A DNA stretch of 64,000 nucleotides. It comes from Alloalcanivorax mobilis. Lineage in GTDB: Bacteria > Pseudomonadota > Gammaproteobacteria > Pseudomonadales > Alcanivoracaceae. Position 1 is the stretch's first letter. The number at the start of each line of letters is the position of its first letter. The notes beneath the pieces are model-generated. The model saw only the letters and a list, made by a program, of their open reading frames with translations, made no database searches and was not told where the DNA came from. The position numbers were made by a program, and so were the translations under genes. The stretch spans positions 1-64,000 of the forward strand of contig NZ_NMQZ01000030.1 in assembly GCF_002864685.1 (NCBI RefSeq), given 5' to 3'. Below, piece by piece: positions 8,683 to 18,079 of this stretch.

Positions 8683-10245
8683 TCAGTCGCTGCGGTACGT
8701 AACACTGGAACCGGGCACGAAACGCCGGTACCCGGCCATCAGGGCCAGGGTTGCCCCGGCCGGGTCGTTTTCCATCCGCGACCCGCCGCCGTCCGGGGCA
8801 TCCAACACCATGGTTTGCCGCTCTCCGGCACTGAACGGCGTCCAGGCGGGTAACCCCGGGCCGTTGGGATCACCGCCGCGGGCAAAGCGCACCCAGGCGT
8901 CCATGATGCCAACACTGAATGCCCGCGCCTGCGGATCGCCGCCAGTGAATTCACCGGCCAGTTCGGTGTGGCCAAACACAAAGGGAATCTCGGCGGTGTG
9001 CGGGGCGCGCAGAAAACCGTTCATGGCCTGGCTGTGCCAGGCAAACCGGTACATATACACCGGCGCACCCTGGCTGGCAGCCCGTTCGGCCCCTTCCACG
9101 GCGGTCAGGCGGTACATGTGATCGGTGGCGATGTGCACCAGCAAATCGGCGGGCGCGGCACCGGGATGATGATGCGCGTACCCGCGCAGCAGTGTTTGCG
9201 CATCGGTCTCATCGATTTTCATGAAGCGCGCGACCCGGCGCAGAACCTGGGCCGGGGACAACCGTTCCCGTTGCGGGTCCAGGGCAAGAAAGAAACTGGC
9301 TTCGGTGGCGGTATAGCCCACCATCATCGGAATCCCGGCGGCGCTGTCCGGCGCTTGCGGATGAAACGGGTGAGCCCGCAGCGAGCGGCCATCGATCACC
9401 GGCCGGAACGCGTCGTCACCGCCATGCGCGGCGTTCACCGCGCGCATGCCGTCAAGCAGGGCCGGCGCCGGTACTCGCTGCAACGCCGCCCGCTCCGTTT
9501 CCCGGAGATCGAAATGGCTCAGCAACTCACGGGTATACGCCGCGCCGCTGCCCTGCTCCTGCACCCGGAACCCGGACGAAGGGCTCTGCACGATGGCCCG
9601 GTGCACCAATCCCCGTGCCGCCTCCATCGCCAGCAGAATGGCCACCTTGGCGCCGCCGCCGGATTGGCCAAACAGGGTCACGCAATCCGGATCGCCGCCG
9701 AACGCGGCAATGTTATCGCGCACCCAACGCAGCGCGGCGACCAGATCCAGCATGCCGGCGTTGCCGCTGTCGGCGAACTCGCCGTCGTCGTTATCCAGGG
9801 GCGGCAGGTAACCAAACACATTGAGACGATGATTTACCGTCACCACCACCACATCGCCGTGGGCGGAAAGCGGGCCGCCGTCCAACACCGGCACGTCGGC
9901 GGAGCCAAACGCGAAAGCGCCACCGTGTAACCACACCATCACCGGCCGCCGCCCTTCCAGGGAAGGGGTATAGACATTCAGAACCAGACAGTTCTCGGCG
10001 CTATCCTGACGCGAAAACAGCCAGTCAAACACCGGTGGGCGGGCCACATCGAATTGTGGCGCGCGCGGCCCGAACGCCCTCGCCTCACGCACGCCAGACC
10101 AGGGCACCACCGGTGCCGGCGGCAGGAAGCGACCAGCCCCACCGGTATCCGCCCCGTAGGGTAGCCCCCGGAACGCCAGACCAGAGGCTCCGCGCTCGCC
10201 ACGCACACGACCATCACGGATTGTAGCGATCACACTCCCCTCCAT
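8683..10245 (-). CDS. Type B carboxylesterase
   Basis: This 520-residue alpha/beta hydrolase is of the para-nitrobenzyl esterase/cholinesterase family. It has the oxyanion segment VWLHGGAFAFGSAD and a nucleophile elbow FGQSGGGAKVA in place of the canonical GESAGG. A catalytic histidine is likely in the C-terminal third (APHTAEIPFVFGH region). No signal peptide is evident, so it is probably cytoplasmic. It leads the minus-strand catabolic operon, suggesting that an ester is hydrolysed and the freed acid is then CoA-activated by the next gene product. The start at 10245 is chosen over an upstream in-frame ATG with non-conserved residues. Confidence 0.86.
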   Translation of the reverse strand: MEGSVIATIRDGRVRGERGASGLAFRGLPYGADTGGAGRFLPPAPVVPWSGVREARAFGPRAPQFDVARPPVFDWLFSRQDSAENCLVLNVYTPSLEGRRPVMVWLHGGAFAFGSADVPVLDGGPLSAHGDVVVVTVNHRLNVFGYLPPLDNDDGEFADSGNAGMLDLVAALRWVRDNIAAFGGDPDCVTLFGQSGGGAKVAILLAMEAARGLVHRAIVQSPSSGFRVQEQGSGAAYTRELLSHFDLRETERAALQRVPAPALLDGMRAVNAAHGGDDAFRPVIDGRSLRAHPFHPQAPDSAAGIPMMVGYTATEASFFLALDPQRERLSPAQVLRRVARFMKIDETDAQTLLRGYAHHHPGAAPADLLVHIATDHMYRLTAVEGAERAASQGAPVYMYRFAWHSQAMNGFLRAPHTAEIPFVFGHTELAGEFTGGDPQARAFSVGIMDAWVRFARGGDPNGPGLPAWTPFSAGERQTMVLDAPDGGGSRMENDPAGATLALMAGYRRFVPGSSVTYRSD

Positions 10246-10272
10246 CGCGATATGCTCCCATGGCCACCAAAT

Positions 10273-10287
10273 CAGATATATCAATTA
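10273..10287. promoter_or_regulatory. Putative FCD-regulator operator, copy 2
   Basis: CAGATATATCAATTA contains the same GATATATCAATT found at 4759-4770. It lies 28 nt upstream of the carboxylesterase start in a strongly AT-rich patch (10270-10305) likely to hold the promoter. The shared site suggests coordinated control of the two ends of the catabolic block. Confidence 0.55.
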
Positions 10288-10350
10288 ATATAATTAATAT
10301 TTAATGCAGGTACAACTGACCCATCCGAAAGCGGTTAACGGCGACTCGCG

Positions 10351-10450
10351 GATGCCAGAGAGGGGGGTTTGTGGTGCTGTTAGAAGGGGCTCTGGCATCC
10401 TGCCGGGAGCTTCGCCCCCTTTCGCGGGCGGGGCCCGCCCGCACAAACCC
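10351..10450. repeat. Interleaved inverted repeats between esterase and chrA
   Basis: GATGCCAGAG (10351-10360) is complementary to CTCTGGCATC (10390-10399). GGGTTTGTG (10365-10373) is complementary to CACAAACCC (10442-10450). The region also holds GC-rich hairpins such as GGGCGGGGCCCGCCC. I see no gene here. It lies between two minus-strand genes, downstream of the esterase promoter and after no obvious U-tract. Confidence 0.5.
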
Positions 10451-10514
10451 GCTTCGTAGCGCCGCTCCGCGGCGGGCTCCCAAGGGAGGTCGGGCTACCG
10501 ACCCACAGCGATCG

Positions 10515-11660
10515 CTAGTACAACACCAGGCCAAGAATGGCCATCGCCATCACCAGGGCAAGCAGCGGCACCCGCCCCGACCGCAACGCCGCGAACCCCA
10601 GCACCACCAGGGCCAGATCCCGGGGCCCAGCCACCGCCGACAGGAACACTGGCTGATACAGCGCCGCCAGCAGCAACCCCACCACTGCCGCGTTGATGCC
10701 GGCCACCGCCCCGGCCATGGCGGGCCGCGTCGCCAGGGTGCGCCAAGCGTCGCTGAAGGCCAGCACCAGCAGAAAGCCGGGCGAGAAGATCGCCAAAATA
10801 GCCACGCCAGCGCCCAGCCAAGGCGTGGCCGGAGCCAGCTGCGCGCCCAAATAGGCGGCCAGGGAGAACATCGGCCCGGGCACCGCCTGGGCGGTGGCGT
10901 AACCGGTCAGGAACGGGTCCTGCCCGATGGCACCACCGACAAAACCTTCCAGCAACGGCAGCACCACATGGCCACCGCCGAACACCAGCGCCCCGGCGCT
11001 GTAAAAGTCCCGGGCCAGCCCGCCCATCACGCCGCCGTCGACCAGCCACAACAGAATCCAGGTGGCGGCGAACAGGCCGACCGGCAGCCAGCCGACCCGG
11101 CCGCCGCCGGCGTCCGCCTCGGTCGGCGGCGCCGACGGTTTCAGCCAGCGCCGGCCGATCAGTGCCGCCACCACCATCGCCAGCAGTTGCACGCCGATGC
11201 CGGGGAACAGCCACAGAGCCAGTGCCGTCGCCAGGGCCAGCCCGCGGGTGAAGCGGCCACGGCAGAACTTGCCGCCCAGGGTGCACACCGCATCGGCCAC
11301 CACCACCACCGCTAGCCATTTCAGCCCGGTGACCAGGCCGTTCAGCCAGGTGTCCGGCAGCCGGGTGGCGTACAGGGCCACCATCACCATGATCAGGAAG
11401 GACGGAAGAGTGAATCCCAGGAAGGCCGCCACGCCCCCGGCCAGCCCGCTCCGGTGCCGGCCGATGGCGAATCCGAGCTGGCTGGAGGCCGGCCCGGGCA
11501 GGAATTGGGTGAGCGCCAGCAGTCGGGCAAAAGCGGCCTCATCCAACCAGCCCATCCGCACCACGAAGCGTCGATGAAAATAGCCCACATGGGCGGCGGG
11601 GCCGCCGAAGCTGACGCAGCCCAGCCACAGGAATTCCCAGAACACCTTCCAAAATCCCAT
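10515..11660 (-). CDS. chrA: Chromate transporter ChrA (CHR family)
   Basis: This 381-residue membrane protein has two homologous CHR halves, each beginning with a glycine-rich motif: CVSFGGPAAHVGYF near residue 15 and VFGGGHVVLPLLEGF in the second half. About ten to twelve hydrophobic segments are visible. Long-chain ChrA proteins export chromate, driven by the membrane potential, and some homologues act on related oxyanions. No chrB regulator is adjacent. The start at 11660 is chosen because the conserved GFWKVFWEFLWLG begins there. Confidence 0.88.
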   Translation of the reverse strand: MGFWKVFWEFLWLGCVSFGGPAAHVGYFHRRFVVRMGWLDEAAFARLLALTQFLPGPASSQLGFAIGRHRSGLAGGVAAFLGFTLPSFLIMVMVALYATRLPDTWLNGLVTGLKWLAVVVVADAVCTLGGKFCRGRFTRGLALATALALWLFPGIGVQLLAMVVAALIGRRWLKPSAPPTEADAGGGRVGWLPVGLFAATWILLWLVDGGVMGGLARDFYSAGALVFGGGHVVLPLLEGFVGGAIGQDPFLTGYATAQAVPGPMFSLAAYLGAQLAPATPWLGAGVAILAIFSPGFLLVLAFSDAWRTLATRPAMAGAVAGINAAVVGLLLAALYQPVFLSAVAGPRDLALVVLGFAALRSGRVPLLALVMAMAILGLVLY

Positions 11661-11768
11661 CGCGGTACTCTTAAACGCACGTGAGCCGGGTCTTAAAAAC
11701 GGCGACAATGACGGAAAACGGTGTCAGCCGGATGTCAGTGTCGGCGGTGGGCGGGTATACTCGCCGCC

Positions 11769-13931
11769 ATGCAACGCGACGCCCTTTCTGTTTTACAGCA
11801 CGTCTTCGGTTATCACGACTTTCGTGGCGAGCAACGCGCCATTATCGACCGCCTGATCGACGGCGACGACGCCCTGGTGCTGATGCCCACCGGCGGCGGC
11901 AAATCCCTGTGCTATCAGATCCCATCGCTGGTACGCGAAGGCGTGGGCGTGGTGGTCAGCCCGTTGATCGCCCTGATGCAGGATCAGGTCAGCGCACTCA
12001 ATGCGTTGGGGGTGCGTGCCGCCTTTCTCAATTCCACGCTCAGCGCCGAACAAAGCCAGGCGCTGCAGCAGCAGGTGCGCAGCGGCGAGCTGGATCTGCT
12101 CTATGTGGCGCCAGAGCGGCTGATTCAGCCGCGCACCCTGGAGCTGTTGCATCAGTCGCCGCTGGCGCTGTTCGCCATTGATGAGGCCCACTGCGTATCG
12201 CAATGGGGGCACGATTTCCGCAGTGATTATCTGCAGCTCTCGCTGCTGCACCGCGAATTCCCCGAGGTGCCGCGCATCGCGCTGACCGCCACCGCGGACC
12301 CGCGCACCCGCACGGAAATCGCCGAACGCCTGGACCTCACCGGCGCGCGCCACTATGTGTCCAGCTTCGATCGCCCCAACATCCAATACCGCATCGAACG
12401 CAAGGACGGCGCCCGCAAGCAACTGCTGCGGCTGCTGCGCACCGAACACCAGGGCGAGGCCGGCATCGTCTATTGTTTGTCACGCAACAAGGTGGAACAG
12501 ACCGCCGAATGGCTGACCCGCGAGGGCATCCCGGCGCTGCCCTACCACGCCGGCCTACCCGCCGGGACCCGGCTTAAGCACCAACAACGCTTCCTGCGCG
12601 AAGACGGCCTTACCATTGTCGCCACGGTGGCGTTTGGCATGGGCATCGACAAGCCGGATGTGCGCTTTGTCGCGCACCTGGATCTGCCCAAGAGCATCGA
12701 GGCCTATTACCAGGAAACCGGCCGCGCCGGCCGCGACGGCGAGCCCGCCACCGCGTGGATGGCCTATGGCCTGGAAGACGCCATCCGCCATAAACAGATG
12801 CTTGCGCAATCGGAAGGCAACGAGCAATTCAAGCGCCATGAACAGCAGCGCCTGGAAGCCATGCTCGGCCTGTGCGAGGTCACCCACTGCCGCCGCCAGG
12901 CGTTGCTGCACTATTTTGGCGAAACCCTGGAACAGCCCTGCGGCAACTGCGACACCTGCCTCAACCCGCCGCAGACCTTCGACGCCACCCAGGCGGCGCA
13001 AAAGGCCCTGAGTTGTGTGTTCCGCACCGGCCAGCGCTATGGGGTCAGTCATCTGGTGGACGTGATCACCGGCAACCGCAGCGACAAAGTCGCCTCCGCC
13101 GGCCACGACCACGTCTCCACCTGGAACATCGGCGGCGAGTTTTCCGCCACCCAGTGGCGCGCCATCTACCGGCAACTGGTGGCGCGCGGCCTGCTCGCCG
13201 TGGACGCCGACGGCTACGGCGCCCTGAAACTCACCGAAACCTGCCGCCCCTACCTGCGCGGCGAAATCCCCCTGCATCTGCGCAAGGACGCCGCCAGCGC
13301 CACCGACCGCTCACGCCGCCGTGGCAGTGCCGCCGCCGGCAAAGCGGCGGAACTGGCCCAGGGCGACCGGGCCCTCTGGGAAGCGCTGCGCGCCTGCCGA
13401 AAACGGCTGGCCGAGGAAGAAGGCGTGCCGCCCTACGTGATTTTCCACGACGCCACCCTGATGGACATGATCAGCCTGCACCCGCGCAACCATCGCGAAA
13501 TGGCCGCCGTCAGCGGCGTCGGCGACCGCAAACTGGCCGCCTACGGCGACGCTTTCCTGGCGGTGTTCGCCGAACACGGCGGCGAACAGACCGCCGAGCC
13601 CACCACCACCGACTCGGGCGAGCGCAACGAACTGATCGCCCTGGCCCGCGCCGGCATGGCCCCGGACGCCATCGCCCGCCAGCGCGGCATCGGCGAACCG
13701 GAGATCTACCGGGGGCTGGCGGAACTGGTGGTGGAACGGGAACTGACCCTGGAACAGGCTCTGGCCTTGCCGGAAGCGGAGCTGGCGATCATCCAGGATG
13801 CGCTGCTCTCGCAACCCAATCTCGCCGAAGACACCTTCAGCTACCGCCAGGTGCGCGAGTTTCTCAGCGACGATTATCCCACCGGCGTATTGCACTGCGT
13901 GCGCCAGGCGATTCTGGCCAGCGTGTCCTGA
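11769..13931 (+). CDS. recQ: ATP-dependent DNA helicase RecQ
   Basis: This 720-residue superfamily 2 helicase unwinds DNA 3' to 5' in recombination and fork repair. Walker A is TGGGKS at residues 41-46, and the DEAH box is in [15 protein letters not shown]. The helicase C domain has the arginine-finger region [11 protein letters not shown] zinc-binding module has four cysteines (CEVTHC, CGNCDTC). A winged-helix RQC domain and an HRDC domain (about residues 535-610) follow. About 100 further residues contain an HTH-like [17 protein letters not shown]. It is therefore longer than E. coli RecQ (about 610 residues). The ATG at 11769 fits the family N-terminus. Confidence 0.95.
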   Translation: MQRDALSVLQHVFGYHDFRGEQRAIIDRLIDGDDALVLMPTGGGKSLCYQIPSLVREGVGVVVSPLIALMQDQVSALNALGVRAAFLNSTLSAEQSQALQQQVRSGELDLLYVAPERLIQPRTLELLHQSPLALFAIDEAHCVSQWGHDFRSDYLQLSLLHREFPEVPRIALTATADPRTRTEIAERLDLTGARHYVSSFDRPNIQYRIERKDGARKQLLRLLRTEHQGEAGIVYCLSRNKVEQTAEWLTREGIPALPYHAGLPAGTRLKHQQRFLREDGLTIVATVAFGMGIDKPDVRFVAHLDLPKSIEAYYQETGRAGRDGEPATAWMAYGLEDAIRHKQMLAQSEGNEQFKRHEQQRLEAMLGLCEVTHCRRQALLHYFGETLEQPCGNCDTCLNPPQTFDATQAAQKALSCVFRTGQRYGVSHLVDVITGNRSDKVASAGHDHVSTWNIGGEFSATQWRAIYRQLVARGLLAVDADGYGALKLTETCRPYLRGEIPLHLRKDAASATDRSRRRGSAAAGKAAELAQGDRALWEALRACRKRLAEEEGVPPYVIFHDATLMDMISLHPRNHREMAAVSGVGDRKLAAYGDAFLAVFAEHGGEQTAEPTTTDSGERNELIALARAGMAPDAIARQRGIGEPEIYRGLAELVVERELTLEQALALPEAELAIIQDALLSQPNLAEDTFSYRQVREFLSDDYPTGVLHCVRQAILASVS

Positions 13932-13979
13932 TCGGCTCCCCCGCCAAGCGCGATGAAGCGAACATTTTTCAGAGGCTCC

Positions 13980-14447
13980 CTAGCCGGCCTCGGCACGAAA
14001 CCGCAAAGCCAGACCTTTTAGAAACTGGCGCAGCAGCTGATCACCACAGGCGCGGTAATTGCTGCTGCTTTCTTTTCTGAATAGCGCGCTGAGCTCCGGC
14101 CTGGCCACCCTGGATTCCACCGATGCGAAAATGTCGATCAGATCGGCCTCATGCAGGTTAAAGGCCACCCGCAGTTTCTTTAACACGGTGTTGTTGGTCA
14201 GCGGCAAGGCGGTGGCGGGCGCGGGCCCCGGGGCCGGCCCTCGGCGGAGAACGATCAGATTATCCAGGAAGCCGGCCAACAGCTCATCGTTCATGGGCAC
14301 GAAGAACGCATCGTCTTCGCCGGCCAGATAACCGCGCAAGGTCGCCAGATCCAGTTCCGGCGCCACGTCGCGCAGCAGCGCCAGCAGAGCGTTGTCACTC
14401 ATATTCAGTGTATAGCGAACACTGCGCAGTACGTCGTTATTAAGCAT
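13980..14447 (-). CDS. yehS: DUF1456 (YehS) family protein
   Basis: This 155-residue protein matches the length of E. coli YehS. It has two tandem copies of the DUF1456 repeat, beginning NNDVLRSVRYTLNMSDNALL at residue 3 and NNTVLKKLRVAFNLHEADLI near residue 80. The function is unknown. The start at 14447 follows a GGAAAAA ribosome site and matches the first repeat. It is 38 nt downstream of the pseudouridine synthase on the same strand, so the two may be cotranscribed. Confidence 0.85.
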   Translation of the reverse strand: MLNNDVLRSVRYTLNMSDNALLALLRDVAPELDLATLRGYLAGEDDAFFVPMNDELLAGFLDNLIVLRRGPAPGPAPATALPLTNNTVLKKLRVAFNLHEADLIDIFASVESRVARPELSALFRKESSSNYRACGDQLLRQFLKGLALRFRAEAG

Positions 14448-14485
14448 GCATTTTTTCCGGTTAACGGCCTGATGTGAAAAGACGA

Positions 14486-15202
14486 TCAGAATTTCTGCGT
14501 GGCGGCGAGATAACGCCATTGACCCGGGGGCAATTTACCCATGGACACCGCACCGATACGCAGGCGTTTCATGGACAACACTTCAAGGTCAATGCTCGCG
14601 CATAAACGCTCGACAACACCCGGCGGCGGCCCTTTCAGTACCATGCGAAGATGCCGCTCGCTTTGCAGGCTGGCTTTGCAGCCGGGTAAGGCCAGGCCAT
14701 CGAGCGTTTGCGCGTGCTCAAGGGACTTCAATTTGTGGGCGTTGATTGCGCCAGCGACTTGCACCACATACTCCTGCTCCAGGCGCGCCCGGGCATCGGT
14801 CAGCTTACGCAGAATGCGCCAGTCCTGTGTAAACACCTGCAACCCCGTGGCCTTGTCCTGCAAGGGCAGCTCACTGCTCAAGCGGGCAAAGTGGCCTTTA
14901 AGATGCACCAGAGGGCTCGGGTCTTCCGGCCAACGGGTCTCCACGCGCAGTAGTGCCCGTTGTGGCTCGAGCGTGGCATTGTCCATCAGCGGCTGGTTGA
15001 GCAACAGCGTGACCGGCGGCAAGGGTTGCGCAACGGCATTGGCGCGCAACTCAACCCGCTGGCCGGTGATCGGGAACTGTGGCGCATCGACGACGGCGCC
15101 ATCCACCAGCACCCAGCCGCCTTCAATATAGAGCTGTGCTTCACGGCGCGAACAGCCGGTAAGGTCGATGACGCGTTTGGAAAGCCGAACGGAATCGGTC
15201 AT
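14486..15202 (-). CDS. S4-domain RNA pseudouridine synthase, RsuA/RluB/E/F family
   Basis: This 238-residue protein converts a uridine in rRNA or tRNA to pseudouridine. An N-terminal S4 RNA-binding domain (residues 4-55: LSKRVIDLTGCSRREAQLYI) precedes the catalytic domain. The active-site aspartate lies in LPLQDKATGLQVFT, the equivalent of the RLDxxTxGL motif in the family. The C-terminal CKASLQSERHLRMVLKG segment matches the conserved RNA-contacting region. RluF is the closest E. coli type by my recognition, but the target nucleotide cannot be assigned. The long upstream open frame is non-conserved, so I use the ATG at 15202. Confidence 0.85.
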   Translation of the reverse strand: MTDSVRLSKRVIDLTGCSRREAQLYIEGGWVLVDGAVVDAPQFPITGQRVELRANAVAQPLPPVTLLLNQPLMDNATLEPQRALLRVETRWPEDPSPLVHLKGHFARLSSELPLQDKATGLQVFTQDWRILRKLTDARARLEQEYVVQVAGAINAHKLKSLEHAQTLDGLALPGCKASLQSERHLRMVLKGPPPGVVERLCASIDLEVLSMKRLRIGAVSMGKLPPGQWRYLAATQKF

Positions 15203-15333
15203 GGGAAAAGGCCAGCAGAGAAGAGCGCAGTATACCGCACTCGTGATCATTAAAGGATCGGACCGGCGGCTTTGAGAGAAACCGACCATACAGTAAACTG
15301 CCGGGTCGTTATGAATCGATATAGGCATTGGCC

Positions 15334-16254
15334 GTGAATGAGATGATCGAGGTTGCCCGAAACAGTGTCCAGACCTGGGAAATCGACCAGATGGGGCATA
15401 TGAATGTTCAGTTCTATCTGGACCGGGCCATGGATGGGCTGGCCGCCCTGGGAATACACCTCGGCATCGGCCGTGAGTACGTACACCGCCACGGCCAGTA
15501 TCTGGCCGCGCTTGAATCGCACATCCGCTTTCTGCGTGAGCGGCGCAGCGGATCGCCGTTTTTTCTGCGCGCCGGCGTTCTCGATGTTGGCGAGAAAACA
15601 CTGAAGGTCTACCAGGAAATGGTGGAGACGACCTCCGGCGACGTGGCGGCCACCTTCACGGTGGATCTGGCGCTGCGCGAGACGGCGACACACACCACCG
15701 CCGTGTTGCCACCGGCGGTACGGGAGAAGGCACTGGCGCGGGTTATCGAGCAGCCCGAGCATGGGCGGCCAAGAGGGCTTGATATGGCGCCGCCGCGCCC
15801 GGCCTTGACGCTTGCCGAAGCCGAATCAATGGGCTTGATGCCGACCTTTCAGGGGCTGATTCGCCTGGATCAGTGCGACCGCGCCGGCCGGTTGAACCTG
15901 CGTCATTTCATGGGACTGGTTTCCAACGCGGTGCCCAACCTGCTGGTGCAGGCCGGAGCCGAAGATCGCGGCCGCACACCCAATATCGGTGGCGCCGCCC
16001 TGGAGTACCGGTTCGTCTATCGGCGTTATCCCCAGGTCGACGATGTCGTGGCGTTACGCAGTGGGCTCCGGCAGGTCGGTGACAAAACCTTTGTGTGGAG
16101 CCACTGGTTGTTTGATCTGGAAACCGGCGAAGCGTTGGCAAGCGCGGAAACCGTGGCGATCTCCCTGGATCTGGAAACCCGCAAAGTGATCTCGATTCCC
16201 CCCGCCCGACGCGCGCACCTGGAATCAATGGTCATAGAAGGGTTGATGGCGTAA
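15334..16254 (+). CDS. Acyl-CoA thioesterase, double hotdog
   Basis: This protein of about 306 residues contains two 4HBT-like hotdog halves. The first has TWEIDQMGHMNVQFYLDRAMD near residue 15, with the catalytic-type aspartate in the DxMGHMN motif. The second has IRLDQCDRAGRLNLRHFMGLV near residue 175. Double-hotdog enzymes hydrolyse acyl-CoA or act as acyl-acceptor thioesterases. The start is uncertain: TTG at 15328, GTG at 15334 and ATG at 15343 are all in frame, and no ribosome site clearly decides. It is divergent from the pseudouridine synthase gene. Confidence 0.78.
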   Translation: MNEMIEVARNSVQTWEIDQMGHMNVQFYLDRAMDGLAALGIHLGIGREYVHRHGQYLAALESHIRFLRERRSGSPFFLRAGVLDVGEKTLKVYQEMVETTSGDVAATFTVDLALRETATHTTAVLPPAVREKALARVIEQPEHGRPRGLDMAPPRPALTLAEAESMGLMPTFQGLIRLDQCDRAGRLNLRHFMGLVSNAVPNLLVQAGAEDRGRTPNIGGAALEYRFVYRRYPQVDDVVALRSGLRQVGDKTFVWSHWLFDLETGEALASAETVAISLDLETRKVISIPPARRAHLESMVIEGLMA

Positions 16255-16303
16255 CCCGCCACGCGGCCGGACTTTTACATCCGCTCTTTTGCTCCCGACC
16301 ATT

Positions 16304-16328
16304 GACTATGATGTAATACATTGTAGTC
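16304..16328. promoter_or_regulatory. Probable toxin-antitoxin operator
   Basis: A 25-nt imperfect palindrome has outer arms GACTA and TAGTC and a central TGTAATACA. It lies 21 nt upstream of the antitoxin start. Autorepression by the antitoxin and the toxin-antitoxin complex at such a site is the rule for this class. Confidence 0.6.
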
Positions 16329-16349
16329 ATCGCATTTGAGAGGTTGTTC

Positions 16350-16634
16350 ATGGGCGTTACCACGGTCCGCCTCCAGGCGGAGATCGAGCGACATTTGGAT
16401 GCTATCGCCAACCGGCTTCATCGCAGCAAAGGCTGGGTGATCAATCAGGCCCTGGCCGAATACATTGAAAAGGAACAGCGCGAGCAGGAACGCTGGCGGC
16501 AAACCCTGGATGCCATGGAATCCGCCACCCGGGGTAATGTGGTCGATGGCGAAAAAGTGCATGAGTGGCTGGAAAGCTGGGGGACCGAGAACGAGCAAGA
16601 GGCGCCCGGCGCGGGTAAAAAGGCGAAGGAATGA
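16350..16634 (+). CDS. Ribbon-helix-helix antitoxin, CopG/ParD-like
   Basis: This 94-residue protein has an N-terminal ribbon-helix-helix DNA-binding fold: strand TTVRLQAEI, then helices around ANRLHRSKGWVINQALAEYIEKEQ. A charged C-terminal tail probably wraps the toxin. Its last 4 nt overlap the toxin start, the classic coupled arrangement. The start at 16350 has a GAGAGG ribosome site. By family it neutralises the toxin and represses the operon. Confidence 0.88.
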   Translation: MGVTTVRLQAEIERHLDAIANRLHRSKGWVINQALAEYIEKEQREQERWRQTLDAMESATRGNVVDGEKVHEWLESWGTENEQEAPGAGKKAKE

Positions 16635-16912
16635 AACTGGTTTACACGGACGTAGCCATTGATGATTTAAAGCGTCTCCGAGAGTTCATTGAAGCCCACG
16701 ACCCTACAGCAGCGGCCCGGGTGGCCGCTGGCCTTGTTGAGATAATCCGCCGGCTACCTGACTTTCCTAAGGTCGGAGCGCCAGTCCCGCTGGCGCCGGA
16801 CCCGGATTCCATCCGCGACATGGTGTTCGGCAAATACGTGGTTCGCTATTCCGTTCACCCAAGCACCGTGATTGTTCTTCGGATATGGCATGGCCTGGAG
16901 GGTGAGCGCTAA
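16631..16912 (+). CDS. RelE/ParE-family toxin
   Basis: This 93-residue protein has the ParE/RelE pattern: MKLVYTDVAIDDLKRLREFI at the start, a central LPDFPKVGAPV turn, and a C-terminal GKYVVRYSVHPSTVIVLRIWHGLEG. RelE-type toxins cleave mRNA at the ribosome and ParE-type toxins poison gyrase; sequence inspection does not settle which. The terminal IWHGLEGER resembles ParE-type plasmid stabilisation proteins. It is translationally coupled to its antitoxin. Confidence 0.88.
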   Translation: MKLVYTDVAIDDLKRLREFIEAHDPTAAARVAAGLVEIIRRLPDFPKVGAPVPLAPDPDSIRDMVFGKYVVRYSVHPSTVIVLRIWHGLEGER

Positions 16913-16958
16913 CTCTCCCGAAGGCAGGGCCTGGCCAATGGCGAGGCTGAACCCCAGT

Positions 16959-17139
16959 CGCCGGACGCTAAGATCAAAATCAAAACCGTCGCTGGCTGGA
17001 GCCGCTCCTACAAAAAGAACGATAACCGCTCTACAGGTCCGCTGTGGGAGTGGTCCTTGATCGCGAAATGTTTGGCCGGATCGCACGGTGCTTTTTGGCC
17101 TGAACCTGGTTATTTCGGCGTCCGGCGTCTGGCGTCTGG
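16959..17139. repeat. GCGTCTG-type heptamer element with leader and REP-like core
   Basis: CGCCGGACGC (16959-16968) is inverse to GCGTCCGGCG (17118-17127), which begins a run of three heptamers (GCGTCCG, GCGTCTG, GCGTCTG) ending 5 nt before the panB stop. Reading on the minus strand, the left arm is preceded by the leader GGTTTTGATTTTGATCTTA (16969-16987). That leader is also found before arrays at 21742, 29974 and 62653. Adjacent is a REP-like GTAGGAGCGGCTCCAGCC hairpin, and then CCTTGATCGCGAAATGTTT, found inverted at 21864-21882. Confidence 0.8.
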
Positions 17140-17143
17140 CCGA

Positions 17144-17929
17144 TCAACCGCGCGATCCGGTCATCCGAATAATGTTATTGGGAAACTCACGGGTCTCCAC
17201 TTCACGGCTGAACGCCTTGGCCACATCCGCAATCGAATCACTGACCCGGGCATACTGCTTCGAGAACGGTGGCCAGTAATCGCCCAGCCCGAGCGCGTCG
17301 TTGATCACCAGCACCTGGCCATCGCAGTCCGGGCCGGCACCAATGCCGATGGTGGGGATGCGCAGCGCGGCAGTGATCTCGCCAGCCAGATCGTAGGGCA
17401 TGTGCTCCATTACCAGCATAAAGGCACCGGCGCCCTGAATGCCTTGCGCTTCCTCGCGAATGCGTTGCGCGTCCTCCGCTCTGCGGCCCACCTTGGCGAA
17501 ACCCTTGGCGGTTTGCGGAAGCAAGCCGGTGTGTCCGACCACGTCGATGCCGTTGGCCACCAGGTGGGCGATCACCGCGTATTTATCGCCTTCCAGTTTG
17601 ACGCTGTCGGCGCCTGCCGCCAGCAGCCGCCGGGCGCTGGCCAGGGCGGTGTCCGGGTCGCGGTCGGTGCGGTACGGCAGATCGCCAATAATATGCGTGT
17701 CCGGCGCGCCCCGGCGTACCGCGCCGATGTGATACTCCATGTGCTCCAGGGTCACCTGGCGGGTGCTGTCGAAGCCCATCTCGACCATGCCCACGGTGTC
17801 GCCCACCAGCAGCACCGGCACGCCGGCCTGTTGCAGGCCGCGCGCCACCGGGCAGGTGTAGGCGGTCAGCATGGTGATCGGTTGCGAGCCTTTCATCATG
17901 GTGAAATCGGAAACCTGTTTTTTCGTCAT
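17144..17929 (-). CDS. panB: 3-methyl-2-oxobutanoate hydroxymethyltransferase (PanB)
   Basis: This 261-residue enzyme makes ketopantoate from 2-oxoisovalerate and methylene-tetrahydrofolate, the first committed step to pantothenate and CoA. The TIM-barrel metal ligands are visible as LLVGDTVGM, IIGDLPYRTD and SVKLEGD. Substrate-binding GHTGLLPQ and the C-terminal TIGIGAGPDCDGQVLV are also present. The length matches the family (about 263). panC and panD are not adjacent, so it may be a second panB copy; the TAYT and DLPY variants differ slightly from typical TAYD and DLPF. Confidence 0.93.
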   Translation of the reverse strand: MTKKQVSDFTMMKGSQPITMLTAYTCPVARGLQQAGVPVLLVGDTVGMVEMGFDSTRQVTLEHMEYHIGAVRRGAPDTHIIGDLPYRTDRDPDTALASARRLLAAGADSVKLEGDKYAVIAHLVANGIDVVGHTGLLPQTAKGFAKVGRRAEDAQRIREEAQGIQGAGAFMLVMEHMPYDLAGEITAALRIPTIGIGAGPDCDGQVLVINDALGLGDYWPPFSKQYARVSDSIADVAKAFSREVETREFPNNIIRMTGSRG

Positions 17930-18079
17930 CGCCTCACTCTCCGAAATGAATCGCCGCCACGGATAACACGTTTATCGCGATCAGGGAATTGACTCTTGCG
18001 CCAGGAGATTTCATTAAACCGTCGCCGAACCATCATCTTCGCCGTTCATCATCCCAGCGCTTTTCTACTTTATTAGGGG

